Position numbers and translations under genes: made by a program. A DNA stretch of 64,000 nt from Setophaga petechia. Lineage: Eukaryota > Chordata > Aves > Passeriformes > Parulidae. The stretch covers positions 6,820,001 to 6,884,000 of the forward strand of contig JANCRA010000012.1 of the NCBI GenBank assembly GCA_024362935.1. Direction: 5' to 3'. Below are positions 1 through 12,563 of the stretch, piece by piece. Every line of letters starts with the position of its first letter. Position 1 is the first letter of the stretch. The notes under the pieces were generated by a model. It was not told the origin of the DNA and searched no databases. It was given only the letters and a program-made list of their open reading frames with translations.

Positions 1-16
1 TTAATTTAATTGGACT

Positions 17-150
17 TTCACAGAATGGGTAAAATGGGAAGGGATCACAGAGGGTCATCTGGCCCACACTGCCTGCTCAAGTAGGGTTATCTGGCACAGA
101 ATCACATCAAGATGGTTCTTGAGTTTGATTCTGACCTCCCTCTCTCTTCA
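17..150 (-). mobile_element. CR1 LINE 3' fragment
   Basis: The plus strand reads like the reverse complement of an avian CR1 3' end: an ACAGAATGGGT start, a GGAAGGGATCACAGAGG block, then CATCTGGCCCACACTGCC and a CTGCTCAAG segment. The element is therefore on the minus strand, with its 3' end to the left. It is degraded and the right boundary is approximate. It lies inside TBC1D22A intron 2. Confidence 0.7.
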
Positions 151-302
151 CCTGGGCTAGTTTTTCTTTTTTCTGTTAAGACAAGGCAGGCAGAACTGCA
201 CATCAGAAAAAGTTCTTACCCAGTTCTCATAGAGTATCATTTATAATGTTTCTGTTATGTCCTACAGGAAGTGTCTTCCCTAACAGGAGCTACAACACTT
301 AC

Positions 303-480
303 ACTTTCAGCAGACTTGTCATCACTGTCTAAAACAGCAAGGTCCTTCTCTAGTTCTGTCACTTCAAGCAATAAACTTCCAGTTTTTGTTACTGGGTCTC
401 TATACCTCTGTACTTTGAGCCAACCAATGTCATTTCTTTTGATTCCACCATTAGGATCACACATTTCAACTGCCTCAACT
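303..480 (-). other. Exon-like open segment in TBC1D22A intron 2
   Basis: On the minus strand an open frame of 59 codons plus one leading base is bounded by an AG acceptor (GATGCAG just before 480) and a strong AGT|GTAAGT donor at 303. The translated segment is hydrophilic and protein-like, with stretches such as WLKVQRYRDPVTKTG and LLLEVTELEKDLAVLDSDD, and the frame stays open past the donor to a TAA at 255-257. The acceptor phase matches the end of TBC1D22A exon 2, which carries two bases. The exit phase (0) does not match the phase expected for the next known exon, so inclusion would shift the frame. I do not recognise the peptide. It may be a cryptic or alternative exon, a fragment of an old retrocopy, or chance. 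Confidence 0.3.
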
Positions 481-874
481 CTGCATCATGTGAAAATTAA
501 CTAGAATGTTTACTTCTTGTACTATCTGAAACCAGCCCATGAAAAAATTTACAAGCATGACATCCTTCCAACCAAATACTTGTCTTTGTGACACTATTTT
601 TTTACTTTACCACAATTTCCCATGTATAAGGCATTAAACATAAGTAATAACAGTTGGCAATCTCTGTCAGTTAAGATCTGACAGAGCTGATTTGTTCCTG
701 CAAATATGGTAACCATCAGGAAGTCACAAAGGAGAAGTCAAAACAGCGAAGTCAAGATTATGACAAAAATTGAAAAAGGAAGATTAGCAATAAACTTTAC
801 AGCCAACAGGAAAACAAAGAGAAGACAGAGGAGACACAAAATACTTGGAATATTTAAATATTAGGTTAACTCAC
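481..874 (-). other. TBC1D22A: TBC1D22A intron 2, proximal part
   Basis: AT-rich intronic sequence from the GTGAG donor after exon 2 leftwards. Nothing else was recognised apart from the acceptor-like site at its left end, described with the exon-like segment. Confidence 0.7.
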
Positions 875-931
875 GTTCCATGCAATAATGGGTCGAAAGG
901 TGGATGCTGAGCTCCATACACATGTTGGATA
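875..931 (-). CDS. TBC1D22A: TBC1D22A coding exon 2
   Basis: Read on the minus strand, this 57-bp exon follows a CTTTAG acceptor and ends at a GTGAGTT donor. Joined to the two bases left by exon 1 it encodes SIQHVYGAQHPPFDPLLHG followed by the first two bases of a Thr codon. This agrees residue for residue with the human TBC1D22A segment as I remember it. The peptide is part of the N-terminal region that precedes the TBC (Rab-GAP) domain. The following exons, including the whole catalytic TBC domain with its arginine and glutamine fingers, lie beyond the left edge. Identification is very secure because of the exact match and the correct phase (exon 1 leaves two bases, exon 2 supplies one). 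Confidence 0.95.
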
Positions 932-3329
932 CTAAAGGAAAACAAAGAGAGTTACCACAAAAATAATAAATATTTGGAGGGTTTTTGTGTATTAAATAGT
1001 CAATAATAAACAGAACTGAAATGTTCCAACAGTTGTCTGTTTCAAAAACTAAAAATAATGAACCTGCAATTGATATGTATACTAAGAAGTAATTTAATAA
1101 AAATCATAGATTTGCTAAACAGGAACTCTCTGAGACCTAAGCTAAGGCTATTTTATTTTTCTAAACAGGAATTAAAATAATAAATAAGTTAGACTCTGCA
1201 GTAAGAATCTACAAAAATTTTCGTCTCAGATTTATCATTTCTTCATCTCTTGCAAAAAATTAAAAATTCTCCAAGAAATATCTATAGAGATTTAATCTAC
1301 TACATACCCTTGTCACCCAAAATCCAACCACACAGTTCTTAACTTTTACTAAACTACAAGGATGACAAAGCTACAGAAAAATGCAGAAGGTGACAGCTTA
1401 GGGAATAAAAGCCATAGGAGTACTAAAAGAATGCTTTGAAACAAGCTTCCAAAGACAGATTTACTCACTAGCATCTAACATCACAAAATAACATGTTATA
1501 GAAACCAAAACTATCTACAAACTAAAAGTTCATTATCTCCCAGTTATTGGGTATGAAACTATTTTGTAAATTTAAAAAATGCCACAGAAGGTGCATCAAG
1601 ACTTACATGTGGCTTCATATTAGAAATTACTACAACAGGACTCTCTAATTGTAAGAGAAATAAATCATATTTCATTATGATTATATGATTGTAAATCATA
1701 TGCAACATTAACAACTACCCAAACCTGTAATAAAAACCACATAGAACAAACATGCTCTCCTGACACACCAAAAAAACATCTCCAACCATAAGGATAAGTA
1801 AGTCCAACCTTAGTAACCCTGATCTACCTGATTTACCTGAAATAGAACCAAGCCAAAACAACTGCAGTCAAAACAGATTTTAGGAGAGGCTTAGATTTTC
1901 CCAACAGCTGCAGCATTAACACCAGTGAAATTAGCCCCAGGGGTGACTGAAAATGGTGGTTTATCAAAACTTTTAATGATTTTTATGTGATTCCATGAAA
2001 ACCAATTCCCCACCAGCCTTTCCAGGGAACTACATGCCATCCTCTCCCCAGCCACATCCCTGCTCTACACTCTCATGAGGGTCAGGTGTCACTGTCCATT
2101 TCCATACACACAGCACGTGCCTTTTCCTTACACCACTCAGTGAACACCTGCAATGGGAATCCACTCAAACAGAAAATAACAGGCCTCTCCATGCCATGAA
2201 AAAAATGAATTAAAATCAAAAGCACATTCTCCACAGTGTCCTTGTTTTTCCACAAGCCTACAGTTGCCTGCAAATTAACTGCAACTATTTATAGATACCG
2301 TGCAAGGGAGGAAGGCCAGAAGTGTTTCACCCTCAAGAAATTCAGCAAAGTTACAAAGAAAACATATTACAAGAAGGACAACGGGTGGACTGCAAAGTTA
2401 GTTTGCAACTAAAGAAACAAAACCACTCCCAGTTAGTGTTCATGGGTAACTGAGCATGTAAGAAGTAAATGATGAGCAAGACCATGTTGCTGAATTCACA
2501 TAAAGGGTATAAAATACAGAGTTACTGTTCTCTGAGAACCACAAGTACACATCATTCTTACAAAAAGAATATAGAAAATTGTACTGTGAGAACAATGTAA
2601 GGATAAGACTAGAGAATGTTATTGTTAAATAATAATCTGAACATGTATTTCCATGGTGAGGTAACAGTCAAAAGATTTAACAGGACTTTGGAGATCTATT
2701 CCCTGGAAAATCTTGAATGGGAGAATGTGCTCGTAGCCCTGTGCACTAATACAACGACTGCTCTGCTGCTGACACTTCACAAGAAAGCTGAGAAATTGAC
2801 CATGTTTTGAAATACGTAGCAGAAACTATGTCTCTATGCCTAGAAAAATCAGCTGCCTACAAAGCATTTCAAAAATTTCATAACTTGTATCAAGTTTCAA
2901 AACATCCTATCTTGGCCCTGCTGAGAGCTACAAACATTCTCCCACTCAACATTTCCCGGCAAACGCATTCCCACGATCAGGTTAACTCCTTCAACCGCGA
3001 CGTCAGGCTCAGAGCGCACATTCGGACAATTATCGAACAACCTTTCTGATACAAGCCAGAACCAACCCTAACTGACCACCAGCCATCCCCAGCAGACAAC
3101 TGGAGGCGCCCAGCGCCGGAGGACTCCGAGCGGTGAGCTAACAAGGGACCCGCGTCCGAGCAGCGACCGACGGGACCCGGACCCTGCGGGAAGACTCAAG
3201 GACCCGCGGGGTCCCGCGGGGCAGGAACGCGGTGTTGGGGTCACAGCGGAGCGGGACGGGCACGGACGCGCCCCCCGGGCCGGCACCGTCTAGGGGCCGA
3301 CCACGCCGACCTTCCGCGGCTCCTCTCAC
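932..3329 (-). other. TBC1D22A: TBC1D22A intron 1
   Basis: About 2.4 kb of intron between coding exons 1 and 2, with a GTGAGA donor at its right end and a CTTTAG acceptor at its left end. It is AT-rich except for the CpG-island flank at 3,090-3,329. No repeat or second gene was recognised; the small open frames in it have no coding features. Confidence 0.85.
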
Positions 3330-3720
3330 CTGCCCGGCACCTTCGCGCCGCTCCGCTTCCAGAACTGCTTCCGGCCCCCGTCGCTCGCCATAGTGGCGTC
3401 ACCTCATCCCCCTCCGCGCTCCCGGCCCGCTCCCTCAGGCTTCACTCCCCGCCATTCCCTTCCACAGAAGCACCACTGAGCGCCGCCATCTTGGGACGGG
3501 AAAACAACCCCGCGCCTTATTGGCCCCACGAAGGGGCCCGGAAGTTCGAGCCAACCAGAAGTGAGATTGCTGCCGGGTGGGCCCGCTCGGGCCAATCGCA
3601 GCGAGGGGATGCTGCGGGCGGAGGCAGCGCCAGCCCGGTGTCCCCCGCCCGGTGGCCCCCGCCCGGTGGCCGGTCAGGGCTGTGCCCGGGGTGTTCCCCG
3701 GCCAAAGCTTTCCTGTAAAT
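3090..3720 (-). promoter_or_regulatory. TBC1D22A: CpG-island promoter of TBC1D22A
   Basis: A GC- and CpG-rich block around exon 1 in otherwise AT-rich DNA. Reading toward TBC1D22A there is a CCAAT box on the minus strand (ATTGG at 3519-3523), a YY1-type motif (GCCGCCATCTT at 3482-3492, i.e. AAGATGGCGGC on the minus strand) and a perfect ETS/GABP site (CCGGAAGT at 3538-3545). No TATA box was seen. YY1 sites of this orientation usually lie just downstream of the start site, so transcription probably begins near 3,490-3,510. A further CCAAT lies at 3592-3596 on the plus strand. Confidence 0.8.
3330..3391 (-). CDS. TBC1D22A: TBC1D22A coding exon 1 (N-terminus of TBC1 domain family member 22A)
   Basis: The minus strand reads ATGGCGAGCGACGGG and encodes MASDGGRKQFWKRSGAKVPG plus two bases, then the donor GTGAGA. 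The human protein begins almost identically (MASDGxRKQFWKRS...PG), and exon 2 continues it in phase, so the identity is clear. The family carries a C-terminal TBC domain that stimulates GTP hydrolysis on Rab GTPases; TBC1D22A is associated with the Golgi and binds the adaptor ACBD3 (established knowledge, not visible here). The start codon sits in the CpG island about 100 bp downstream of YY1 and ETS-type motifs and is the first in-frame ATG of the conserved N-terminus. The gene runs off the left edge and is transcribed away from CERK, its divergent neighbour. Confidence 0.95.
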
Positions 3721-5974
3721 CAGGAATTGCTTCGCGGCTCTCCGTGTGGGACGTTTCCAGACTTTATTCCTCTTAGATTGAACCGTACAGAGCAATTCCT
3801 CAGAGTATTCCTCAGAAGTGCAAAACTTGCCTTGTGAATGGATGGTGACACTAACCGAAGATCGGTGGGCAATGGTCTATAACAAAATCCATCACATTTT
3901 TTCTACCTGTATATTTTTACATTTATTTCCAGTTATTAACACAGTTAGTGAGGACGGGGGGAGCAGGGGGACTTCAAGCTTTCTGTTTGAAAGTTGTCTA
4001 ATTGTTGTACCCATTTCATTTAAGGCTTTGAGATGGTACAAGACTGGGGGGTTTTACATGTATCTGTCTGTAGATTTCCCAGCAATATATCACTTCACAA
4101 GGATACATCGCTTCTGCCAAGAAAATAAGGATGGTTTTATGTTATTCTTTCAACTATGGTTCCTGAGAAAGCAGCGCTGAGTTACAGGATTTTTTGCTGC
4201 ATCCCAATGCAATTTAGCATATAATTTAACATATCAACAACTGTTCAGGGAACATCCTGCCACAATTAAGCCAAAAAACTGGCATATAGTACAAGACCTG
4301 ATGTGCAGTGCAACCTTTGTTCTTTAGTATGTATTTCATGTTTAAGTTATTCTTAAGAATTGAAAAAAAAAAGCCTTCTGCTTTGGGATTTACTTAAGCG
4401 GTTGCCTTCTAAAAACTGACAAAAATGAAATGTTTCACAGATCTTGTTAGATCACTGTCCACAGGTGAAAGCTGTAATTTCAATGCCTTTTATAGACATG
4501 TATGCTGTAGAAGTATCACCTTCTCCATTTGTGTCTTTTAAGTAGGATTCATCTTACACATTCTGGACTTGCAGTATTATCAGAATTAATGGAATACACA
4601 AGAAAAATACTATGATCTATGTCTGTTACCTAAAGTGAGATGAAACCTGCAAAGTCATGACTGGAACTTTGCTTGGTCATAGCTAGATAAATTTAAATTA
4701 TACTTGTTGCTACTAGAATACAAAAACAAGGGGTTTCTCTTGTGACAGTCAAAAAAGTGATAAATCCATAAAACATACCATGCATCATTACCATTAAGAT
4801 GGATGCTAAAACTGTGTTTCAGTTATTTTTATTTGTTCATTGTTGATATTTATCAAAGAGAAACATAGATTCAGCCTAGATAGCCCGAGCCATCTATGAT
4901 CCTTATGATAGTAGACCTGAATCCTGAAGTGACACCATTTAATTTTTGTGTCAGTCTGGTGCAGTCATGTGGAACTTCTGGTTGATTTTAGCAGTGGAGG
5001 TTTTGCTGAGTTACATACTCAAGTCAGCACAAGGTTAACTCTATTATTAATATTTCATTATATTAGGTATATGTTACCTTGTGCCTGGGTTTTTTATGTG
5101 GTTCAGAATTTTGTGCTGGAAAAAATTGGCTGTTGCACGGATTGTTCCCTGAATAAATCTGACTTGCAAATGGGGCTACATTTGTAACAAGAACGGCAAA
5201 CGCCCTCCTCTGCTACTGTGAAGGGCTGCTGCCAGTTTGAGGCCTGTGGACTGAAGTTCTACAGAGCTGGCTGCTGTTGACTTTCAGGAAGGCAAGGATT
5301 CTGTTTGTACTCCCTTCCCATTCATTTTTATATTTTCTCCTTAACCTGAGTGTTGTTTTATCCCTGGCACAAACCTATGTTTCCAAGGTTCTGGAGGTGC
5401 AAGGGATTTGGAAGAAGGAACCTTTCAAGACCTCACTAGGTAAGTTAGGTGCAATTCTCCATGCCCACCACTCAAGCTGGTCTGGCCACAAAGAGTGTGT
5501 CCTTGAAGAGAACTTATCAAATGGTAATAACTGAGTATCACAAGAAGGTAAGTTCACAGCTATGGAAGGAGGATTTGGTCTGAACACTGCTTAACTTTAC
5601 AGAAATGGACAGCTGAGGGTGTGCACGGGTTCCACTGCCAGTCTCTTTGTGTTTGAGGAGAACTGCCAGTGTCCAGGTGCTGACATTCAAGGAGCACAGC
5701 AACACTGCAGTCACTGCTGGGACTCACTGCTGCAGCTGGTCAGCACAGTCCTCAAGAGCATCCCAACATCCAAACCAGCTATTTCAAATCTGCACAGCTG
5801 TATTCAATACCATAGTATTTCAGTACCATTTCTATAGGAATTTCTGTTGTTTCAGAATAATAAAAAATATTTAAATATCTACTGTAGTACTTCTTTTGTT
5901 TCATGAAAAGTCGTATGCAAGAATTTACAGTTAGGAAGTGGTCTGTTGCCAATAGGGTCAAATATTTGAATTTT

Positions 5975-5976
<2 letters not shown>

Positions 5977-6013
<37 letters not shown>
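5977..6013. repeat. Poly-T homopolymer tract (37 T)
   Basis: An uninterrupted run of 37 T, preceded by TTTTTC. It could be the poly-A tail of a minus-strand insertion, but no recognisable body was found on its right, so it is annotated only as a homopolymer. Confidence 0.9.
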
Positions 6014-6016
<3 letters not shown>

Positions 6017-9000
6017 TTGAGTTCCTTTTAACTTGAGCATTTTTCAGAATCAGGTAACTGCTTACAGTTAGTGACTGTTACTGAGGGTGCTCAGGAAGTT
6101 TCTATATATTCTAGAATGTACATGCGTAGCCATGCTCTTGGCTGACCAAAATTAGGAGAGTTGTAGCTTGCACCAGCAGTGTTTTGAACAAAGTAGGCAC
6201 TGAGAGGTTTATTTAGTGTGATAGCTGGTGAGCTGTTCATCCAGGTGGGCATTCAGGTTGGGTTTTAGCTCATGTTCTGGAAAGCTTCTGCTGTGCTGGT
6301 GTGGTTACACAGATAGATTTCTCTGTGGAGGGGCAGTGGTGTCTTGGGGAAATTAAGTTTTTCGGACTACAGATGTGAGAGTATAGATTGGTGCTAAACA
6401 TAGTTAGCTAAGCTGACAACAGCACTCCTCTGCACTTAGCACTTAGCTGCACTCAGAGCAGGAGGATTTGTAGATAAAGTTGCATGAGCTGGGCAGTGCT
6501 TTTTCATGCTGATCCTTTCACTGCTGTGTCAGCCACATGCTGCAACTGCGAGGTGTGGCCTAAACTCACTCTATAAGCTGACAAGGCCATGTGTCTCTAC
6601 ATGTGGTTTTTTTTCTGTTTGCTTTAGTCAATAAGGAACAAAAATAAAGTGAGTTCAAATTACCACCTCCATGCTGAAGCATTATTTTATGCACTTTTTT
6701 ACTGTTCCAGCAAACTAGTGGAAGTTCTTCTGAAGCACACAAGGCTTTTTATGGGTTGCTGGTCACTCTTTTATCTGGTCCGCAGGCATGCCTTTCTACC
6801 AAGCCATTGTCTCCATGTACTTTATTTTGGATATCATGGAAGAAACAGTTCTTGAAAATAAAATTGAGCAAATGGAGTGAAGTTACCAAGCAAAATTAGA
6901 ATTAGATAGAATCAGAGAGAGGAAGACAACAGCTATTCTTGGGTAGAAAAGAATTCCAGAGAGTCACAGCACTTGGTACTTGATCCAAAAAGATATGAAG
7001 CAAGGTAAGATAAAAGGAGCAAGCAATCATGTAGAACCAAGGAAGAAAGAAAACAGGGATGTTAAAGAAGAGCGATAAGCAATAGCTACATTCAGAGAGG
7101 TTGGGGGCATGGTCCAGCAAATCACAAAGGCACAAGACCTCTGTCAGGGCAGTGCAATTTTTCTCCAGAAAATTGGGGAGGAAAAGAGAGAAGGAATCAA
7201 CATGAGACAATAATGGCCAGGAGGAGTCATCATTGAAGACAAGCCATCACTGTAGTATTTTGTAACTTTTGCTCTGCAAGTGCCTTTCCTATTACACATG
7301 AATTGAAAAATATTTTGAAAATAATAGCAAACTTGCAAAAATACATTTACATTGGTAACGCACATGTATGAAATCATACACACTCACTCTCTATTCAATA
7401 TCAGTGAAAGAAGGTTGTGAGATAGAAAAATAAATAAATAAATTGAAATGTGCTGGTGTGGGGTAAATGTCTTTGTCTTGTTTCCCCATCTAGTAGAGTG
7501 ATTGATGTGGGTAGTTTTCAAAAGTTGTCATTTGCTAAAATATTAGTGGTAATGCTCATGTTGACATGTCATGCAATTTAGGTGAAGGTTTTTTGCTTTT
7601 TTTTTGTTTGTGTCCACACATCAACTGGCACAGCCTGCTGGGTGTAGCCTGGCACTGCACTCTGTGTCCAAGGACTGCTGCTCACGGGCGGCCCAGTGGA
7701 TGGAAATGCTCTTTCCTGAAGTCTCACACAATATGCAGTTAATGCTTAAATGACCCAGAGAAAGAAGGACGCTTTGTAAGGGGACGTACTGGGTAGAAGA
7801 CAGAGAAGTTTGCAAAAACAACGGGTCCTCTTTTCAAATGTATTTCTAATTCTTTGAAATTCCGCCTATTTTTTCCTCCTCTACATACAGGGCATGTTTA
7901 AACATAACATTACATTATGACAGAACTTCACACCCAGAGTAATAAATCAATGTATATTTGTCTCTGAGCCAGGATAATTGCCTTACATTCATTGTTGAGA
8001 GAAACTTATTTTCTTTAAAGTATTTGGTTAATTTGTTTTCTGAATTTCATGTTCAACTTACTATGAGAACAAGGTGAAAAGCAAAGTCATTGGAGAATTA
8101 GTTTATGTTTCTTGGTATTAAAAGGTCTTGAGATATTGGGAGAGCTTTAGAGCTGCCAGGAGACCTGATTAGTACTGTGATTTGATGAGGAGATAGTCAG
8201 TCAGTACCATTTCTCTAAGATCAGGAGAAGGCAGCTCCATGGAACAGACACAGAACCTCTTTTGTTTTCGTTTTTGATTTTTAGTGCCAAATCATAACAA
8301 ATAGCAAAGCTATTGCTTTAGGCTAAAAACTGGGCATATATGAGAACAATGTAAAAGATGTGTGTCTGGAGCTTTTCTGAATCTACAAATTGGTTTGGTT
8401 TTTTTCCTTAAGAATCATCTGTAATGTACTTGAGTGCAAAACTTAGATTTGGGCATGTAATATGAGAGTGAGCAAGGCTCTCAGACCCCTTGGGTTTCTG
8501 TTTTAAACAGCCATGTTCATCTTACTTACTATGTGCCTCACCTTTTTCTTCTTTTCAGAATTTGTATTATAGAATTTTTTTTGAGAAAGTACCTGAAACA
8601 AAGTGTCTTGTAACTTCAAGAAGGAATTCATCAGCAAGCTTAGGTGCTTTGGTTCAACCACTCTATTTTGGCTGTTTTTCTGCTAATGGACAACTTAATC
8701 TCAAATTTTAGGAAAAACACCAGACACAAACAGAAGTATTTATCAGCCTTATTTACTTTTTTTGTTATTTCACTTCGTTCTCTGCACAGTCAGTCTTTCT
8801 TTTTGTATTTCGTCCATTGTTCCCAGATGTATTCAGCATGGAGGCATTGCATTTGGCATGCCAGTAGCATCAATCAAGTCCTTTCCTTGTTTTGGTCAAG
8901 AAAAGCTCTTTAGAAGTAAATCTTTAACTCCTCATGCATATCTAAGAGTGGAGACATGATGATGCACAGAAATTTCAATGAATTGTCTTCAGCAGATGTT

Positions 9001-10510
9001 TTCAGGTGTTAGAATGCATTAAACTGTGTGTTAATTGACATCTACCATTTTTCTTGAGAGCACACATTTGTTATCTCACAATATTTATGACTGACAGCAG
9101 CAGGATCTGGGTTTGGAGATTTTTTTTGCTTGTCTTGTCTTTGACTATCCAGCTTCATCACCAGTGCTTTTATGGTTTTTTCTTGGACCTCTGGATTTAA
9201 GTCTACCACTGACACCTCTTTTCATGTCTCAAAGCCCCTGTTAGTGCATTTTTCATATGATTTATGTCTATGGGAGGGATTAATTTTTGTTGGTGTTTCT
9301 TGAAGATAGCAAAGCCTTTACCATGCTATTTGACCCTATTTATCTCTCAATTAATTTCTCATTGATCCAAATGTGTATTAGAAGGTAATTAAGCTTCACA
9401 GTTTGCTTTTTAATCTCATTTCAGGGTTTCTCTGCATAGCAGCTGAAATGTACACTGAAACTGAAAACAGTCTTATTCCTGTCTTTCTTAGCGTTCCACA
9501 TATTTTCAGCATTAAAATCCTATTAATGCAGTTTCTGTAAAAAAGGATTAGTGGTAGAGTAAGTTCAGGTAGTGTAAGGTGAATGAAAAATCCCAGACAA
9601 AATTAAAAAATTACAGCTGGCCTTACAGTGTATTGCATAGATATCATTCCCAGAAGTATCTTTAATGTAATAGTTTTTGTTGTTATTCAAGTAAGTTGTA
9701 TCAAAGCCATGTTTTTTTTCTTCTGAAAGAGAAATGGACTTTGCTACTTAAGAGGTAGGTCTGTATCAGGTCTCATGAACTGACTGTTATTGAGTATTTA
9801 TTGCTTGTTTTGTGGTTTGTTTATGCTTTTGTTGGAGAGCAAATATAAATATGAGCAATGAGTGTAATGAAGATAATGCAGTTGGAGTCCCAGGAACAGT
9901 CTTTCCAGCATGACTTTCAGTAGAAAAGAGTTACTGAGTGCTCCTGGGATAATGCTGTTGGCTGAGCTGCCCATTTTACTAGTAAGAGTGTTGGCAAGGC
10001 TTAAGATTTAGTAGCAGAGAGGTTGAGAGCTTGGTGGAAGAGACATAAGCAAAATTACAGTGCAAAGAAAATGGGAGTAGCTACAGATTTTTGGGTGAAA
10101 ATATATGATAAATGTAACAAAGTATTTTATGCATTTGCTTTTAGGTGATGCTACTCCTTATCCAAGAGGTGTGTTCTGTTATTGAGTTGGATTTGCAAAG
10201 CAGTCTTTAGCTGAAGATGTTAAACACTCTCCCATATTTAATACTGTTAGGGGAAAAAAAAATAAAACCCGCATTTTTTTTCTTTTTAGATCTAGTTACT
10301 TTTGAGAAGTAGGTAGGAATAGTAGACAGTTTCCAGCTAAGTGAAAAAAGAAAACTCAGACTAAAAAGCAAGATTTAAGCATTTTTCTATTCTTATCGCT
10401 TTCTGGTATAACACAGCATGTAGCATCATGTTGTAAAGTAATAAAAGAGAACAGCTGAGCTTCTAAACCTTCTAAATGAAAATTTTGCTTGAATGGTCTT
10501 GACAGTTGTG

Positions 10511-10550
10511 TCAGGAATGGCAATCTTGTGCAGGAATGGCAATCTTGTGC
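10511..10550. repeat. Short tandem duplication, 19-bp unit x2
   Basis: Two adjacent copies of a 19-bp unit containing AGGAATGGCAATCTTGTG. Limits are approximate. Confidence 0.7.
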
Positions 10551-10991
10551 AAGAAATGAACTGAAAATACTGATGTAAAACCACCATAGAGTCCCTAAGT
10601 TTTGAAGAGAAATTGATAAGGTAATCACAGAAAGCTCTCACACAATAACGCCAACATTATTATGGCAGAGAAGTTAAAGCCATTTTAAATTGAAAGGGCT
10701 CAAAGGTTTAATCTCTTCCAGTGAAATCTTGAAGTATAGTGGTAGTTAATTCTAGTATGCATGGTCATTAAAATAAGATTTCACAAGTAACCAGAGCAAA
10801 TGAAATGTTAAATGTGTAATTTTTCAAAGATCTCTCCAACACTGAAACTCGGCCATGGCCTGTAGAACAGAAACTATATTGAAATACTAAGGAAGTCTAA
10901 AAACTACTGTGATTTTTCCTTCTTGGTTTTATTTTGTGAGAGAAAAGACTTGCTTAAGGAGATTATGTCTTACACTGTACTAGTTAATCTC

Positions 10992-11025
10992 TTTGTTCTT
11001 CCCTTGTAGTCAAGGGAAGAACAAA
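10992..11025. repeat. Perfect inverted repeat, 15-bp arms, 4-base loop
   Basis: The arm TTTGTTCTTCCCTTG (10,992-11,006) and its exact reverse complement (11,011-11,025) surround the loop TAGT. Too short for a typical miRNA precursor and not followed by a T-run that would suggest a terminator. Confidence 0.9.
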
Positions 11026-11710
11026 AAGATTTCTACCAGACAAAGCTTTGTCTATTCTTTTACAAACCCTAAAAAAAAAAAAAAAAAGCTCATGTAATAC
11101 TGTATTTTTGTTCCCCTATTAATAACACTGTAATTATTATTAGTATCTGTCTGAATCCATACTACCTTTGTTGTCTATGACTTACATAAATTTGTATGTG
11201 ACGCTCTTCTGTTTGTACCAGTTCTCAGTCAATGCTAGCCAACATTTTTACTAATGCTCTAAAAATTCAAAATCACTCGTGGCAAAAAATAAAAGTTTCA
11301 AGTAATGATAATGGCAATCACTACTCCAGAATGTAGCAGAGCCATAACATTAATTCATTGTTGGAAAGCAATTCTGGAGGAAGTGTTATTAGTTTTAGTT
11401 ATATTGCTGAAAACTTTTCTGTGTTTTAGCTATAATTCATCGGTCCTGACTGAAGTTTTTACTGTGTGAAAAATCTATGTTCTTTGTGCAGAAAATCAGA
11501 GGAGATGATCATAACCATCCCTTGGGCTGCAGAAGCTATGAATTGCTCTCAAACCTATTCTGGTTTTAATTTCTTGGTATTATTCAACTCTCTTTGGCTG
11601 AATTAAACTCTCGACAGTATTATATTGTTTTAGATATGACATATGTATATATATGAATGCATATGAGATACAGATGCTTACTCTTATTTAAAAATCAAAT
11701 AAAAATGTGG

Positions 11711-11745
11711 TTTTGTTAGAATATCACCAAGATATTCTAACAAAA
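11711..11745. repeat. Perfect inverted repeat, 15-bp arms, 5-base loop
   Basis: The arm TTTTGTTAGAATATC (11,711-11,725) is followed by ACCAA and its exact reverse complement (11,731-11,745). Confidence 0.9.
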
Positions 11746-12563
11746 AAAATATATCAAAACAAGACTTTTCATCTTTCTGGCAAAAGGAAATTTAATGGAA
11801 CAAACTTACTGAAATTACTGAGTCTAAAATCTCAAAATGAACTTTCCTATGCTTGTGTACTGAAGAAAGGAGGCCAAGTGGCACTGCATAGGTTTTAGTC
11901 CAATTAAAATCTAAACGTCTGTCTGGAAATTTTCTGTCTCAACTCACTGAGATGTCAGCAGAGTTGGCACCTTCTCTAATATGGCTTATGGGAGGGGGGT
12001 CTGTCTTGGAATCTTTTCCTTTGGAAACAGTAACAGGGAATTTCTTCTTAGTTCTTAAATAATTACCCAGTTGAAGTGTGAATATATAGGAACTGCAAAG
12101 GAATAAATCACCACAGCAGCAGCTATATGCATTTTTATAGTATCCCAATTTTCTCTCTTTCACACTGCACAATAGAAGAAAATGTCCACTTTATTTCATT
12201 GCTAATAGTTGGCAGTATGCTGAAAACCAGTAAAGTTAATGAGAAAATTATTATGGCAGAGAAATACTGATCAGTTTTCATCTAGTTTTTGGGAATGATG
12301 GATCTAGGATAAAACTGCTTTTAGTAGGCTTTGAATTTGGTCATTTTTCCTAACACCCCTGCTGTTCTGTAACCTTTCAGTAACTAACTTAGCTTTGGAA
12401 TTTTTCTGTTGTATTTACAAAGTTGAAACTTGTACTTTTGTTTTCATCCATGTCAAAATGGGAAACAAACATATATGTTAATAAATCCTTGTTTGCATTC
12501 AAGTTCTTATTTCTTGAAGGCAAAGAGCTATTCATCACTGCATCTCTGATGATGATGCAATCT

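Noticed and set aside
3517..3795. 92-codon minus-strand frame upstream of TBC1D22A exon 1
   Set aside because: Lies in the CpG-island promoter; low-complexity Pro/Gly/Arg composition and no relation to TBC1D22A.
3818..4180. 120-codon plus-strand frame next to the TBC1D22A promoter
   Set aside because: AT-rich, hydrophobic and aromatic-rich composition typical of random frames; no promoter-proximal splice structure or family match.
5779..5961. 60-codon minus-strand frame next to the poly-T tract as a retrocopy
   Set aside because: It lies on the wrong side of the tract for a poly-A tail and shows no similarity to a known protein.
11003..11040. Intrinsic terminator
   Set aside because: The hairpin lacks a downstream T-run, and such terminators do not apply to a vertebrate Pol II region.
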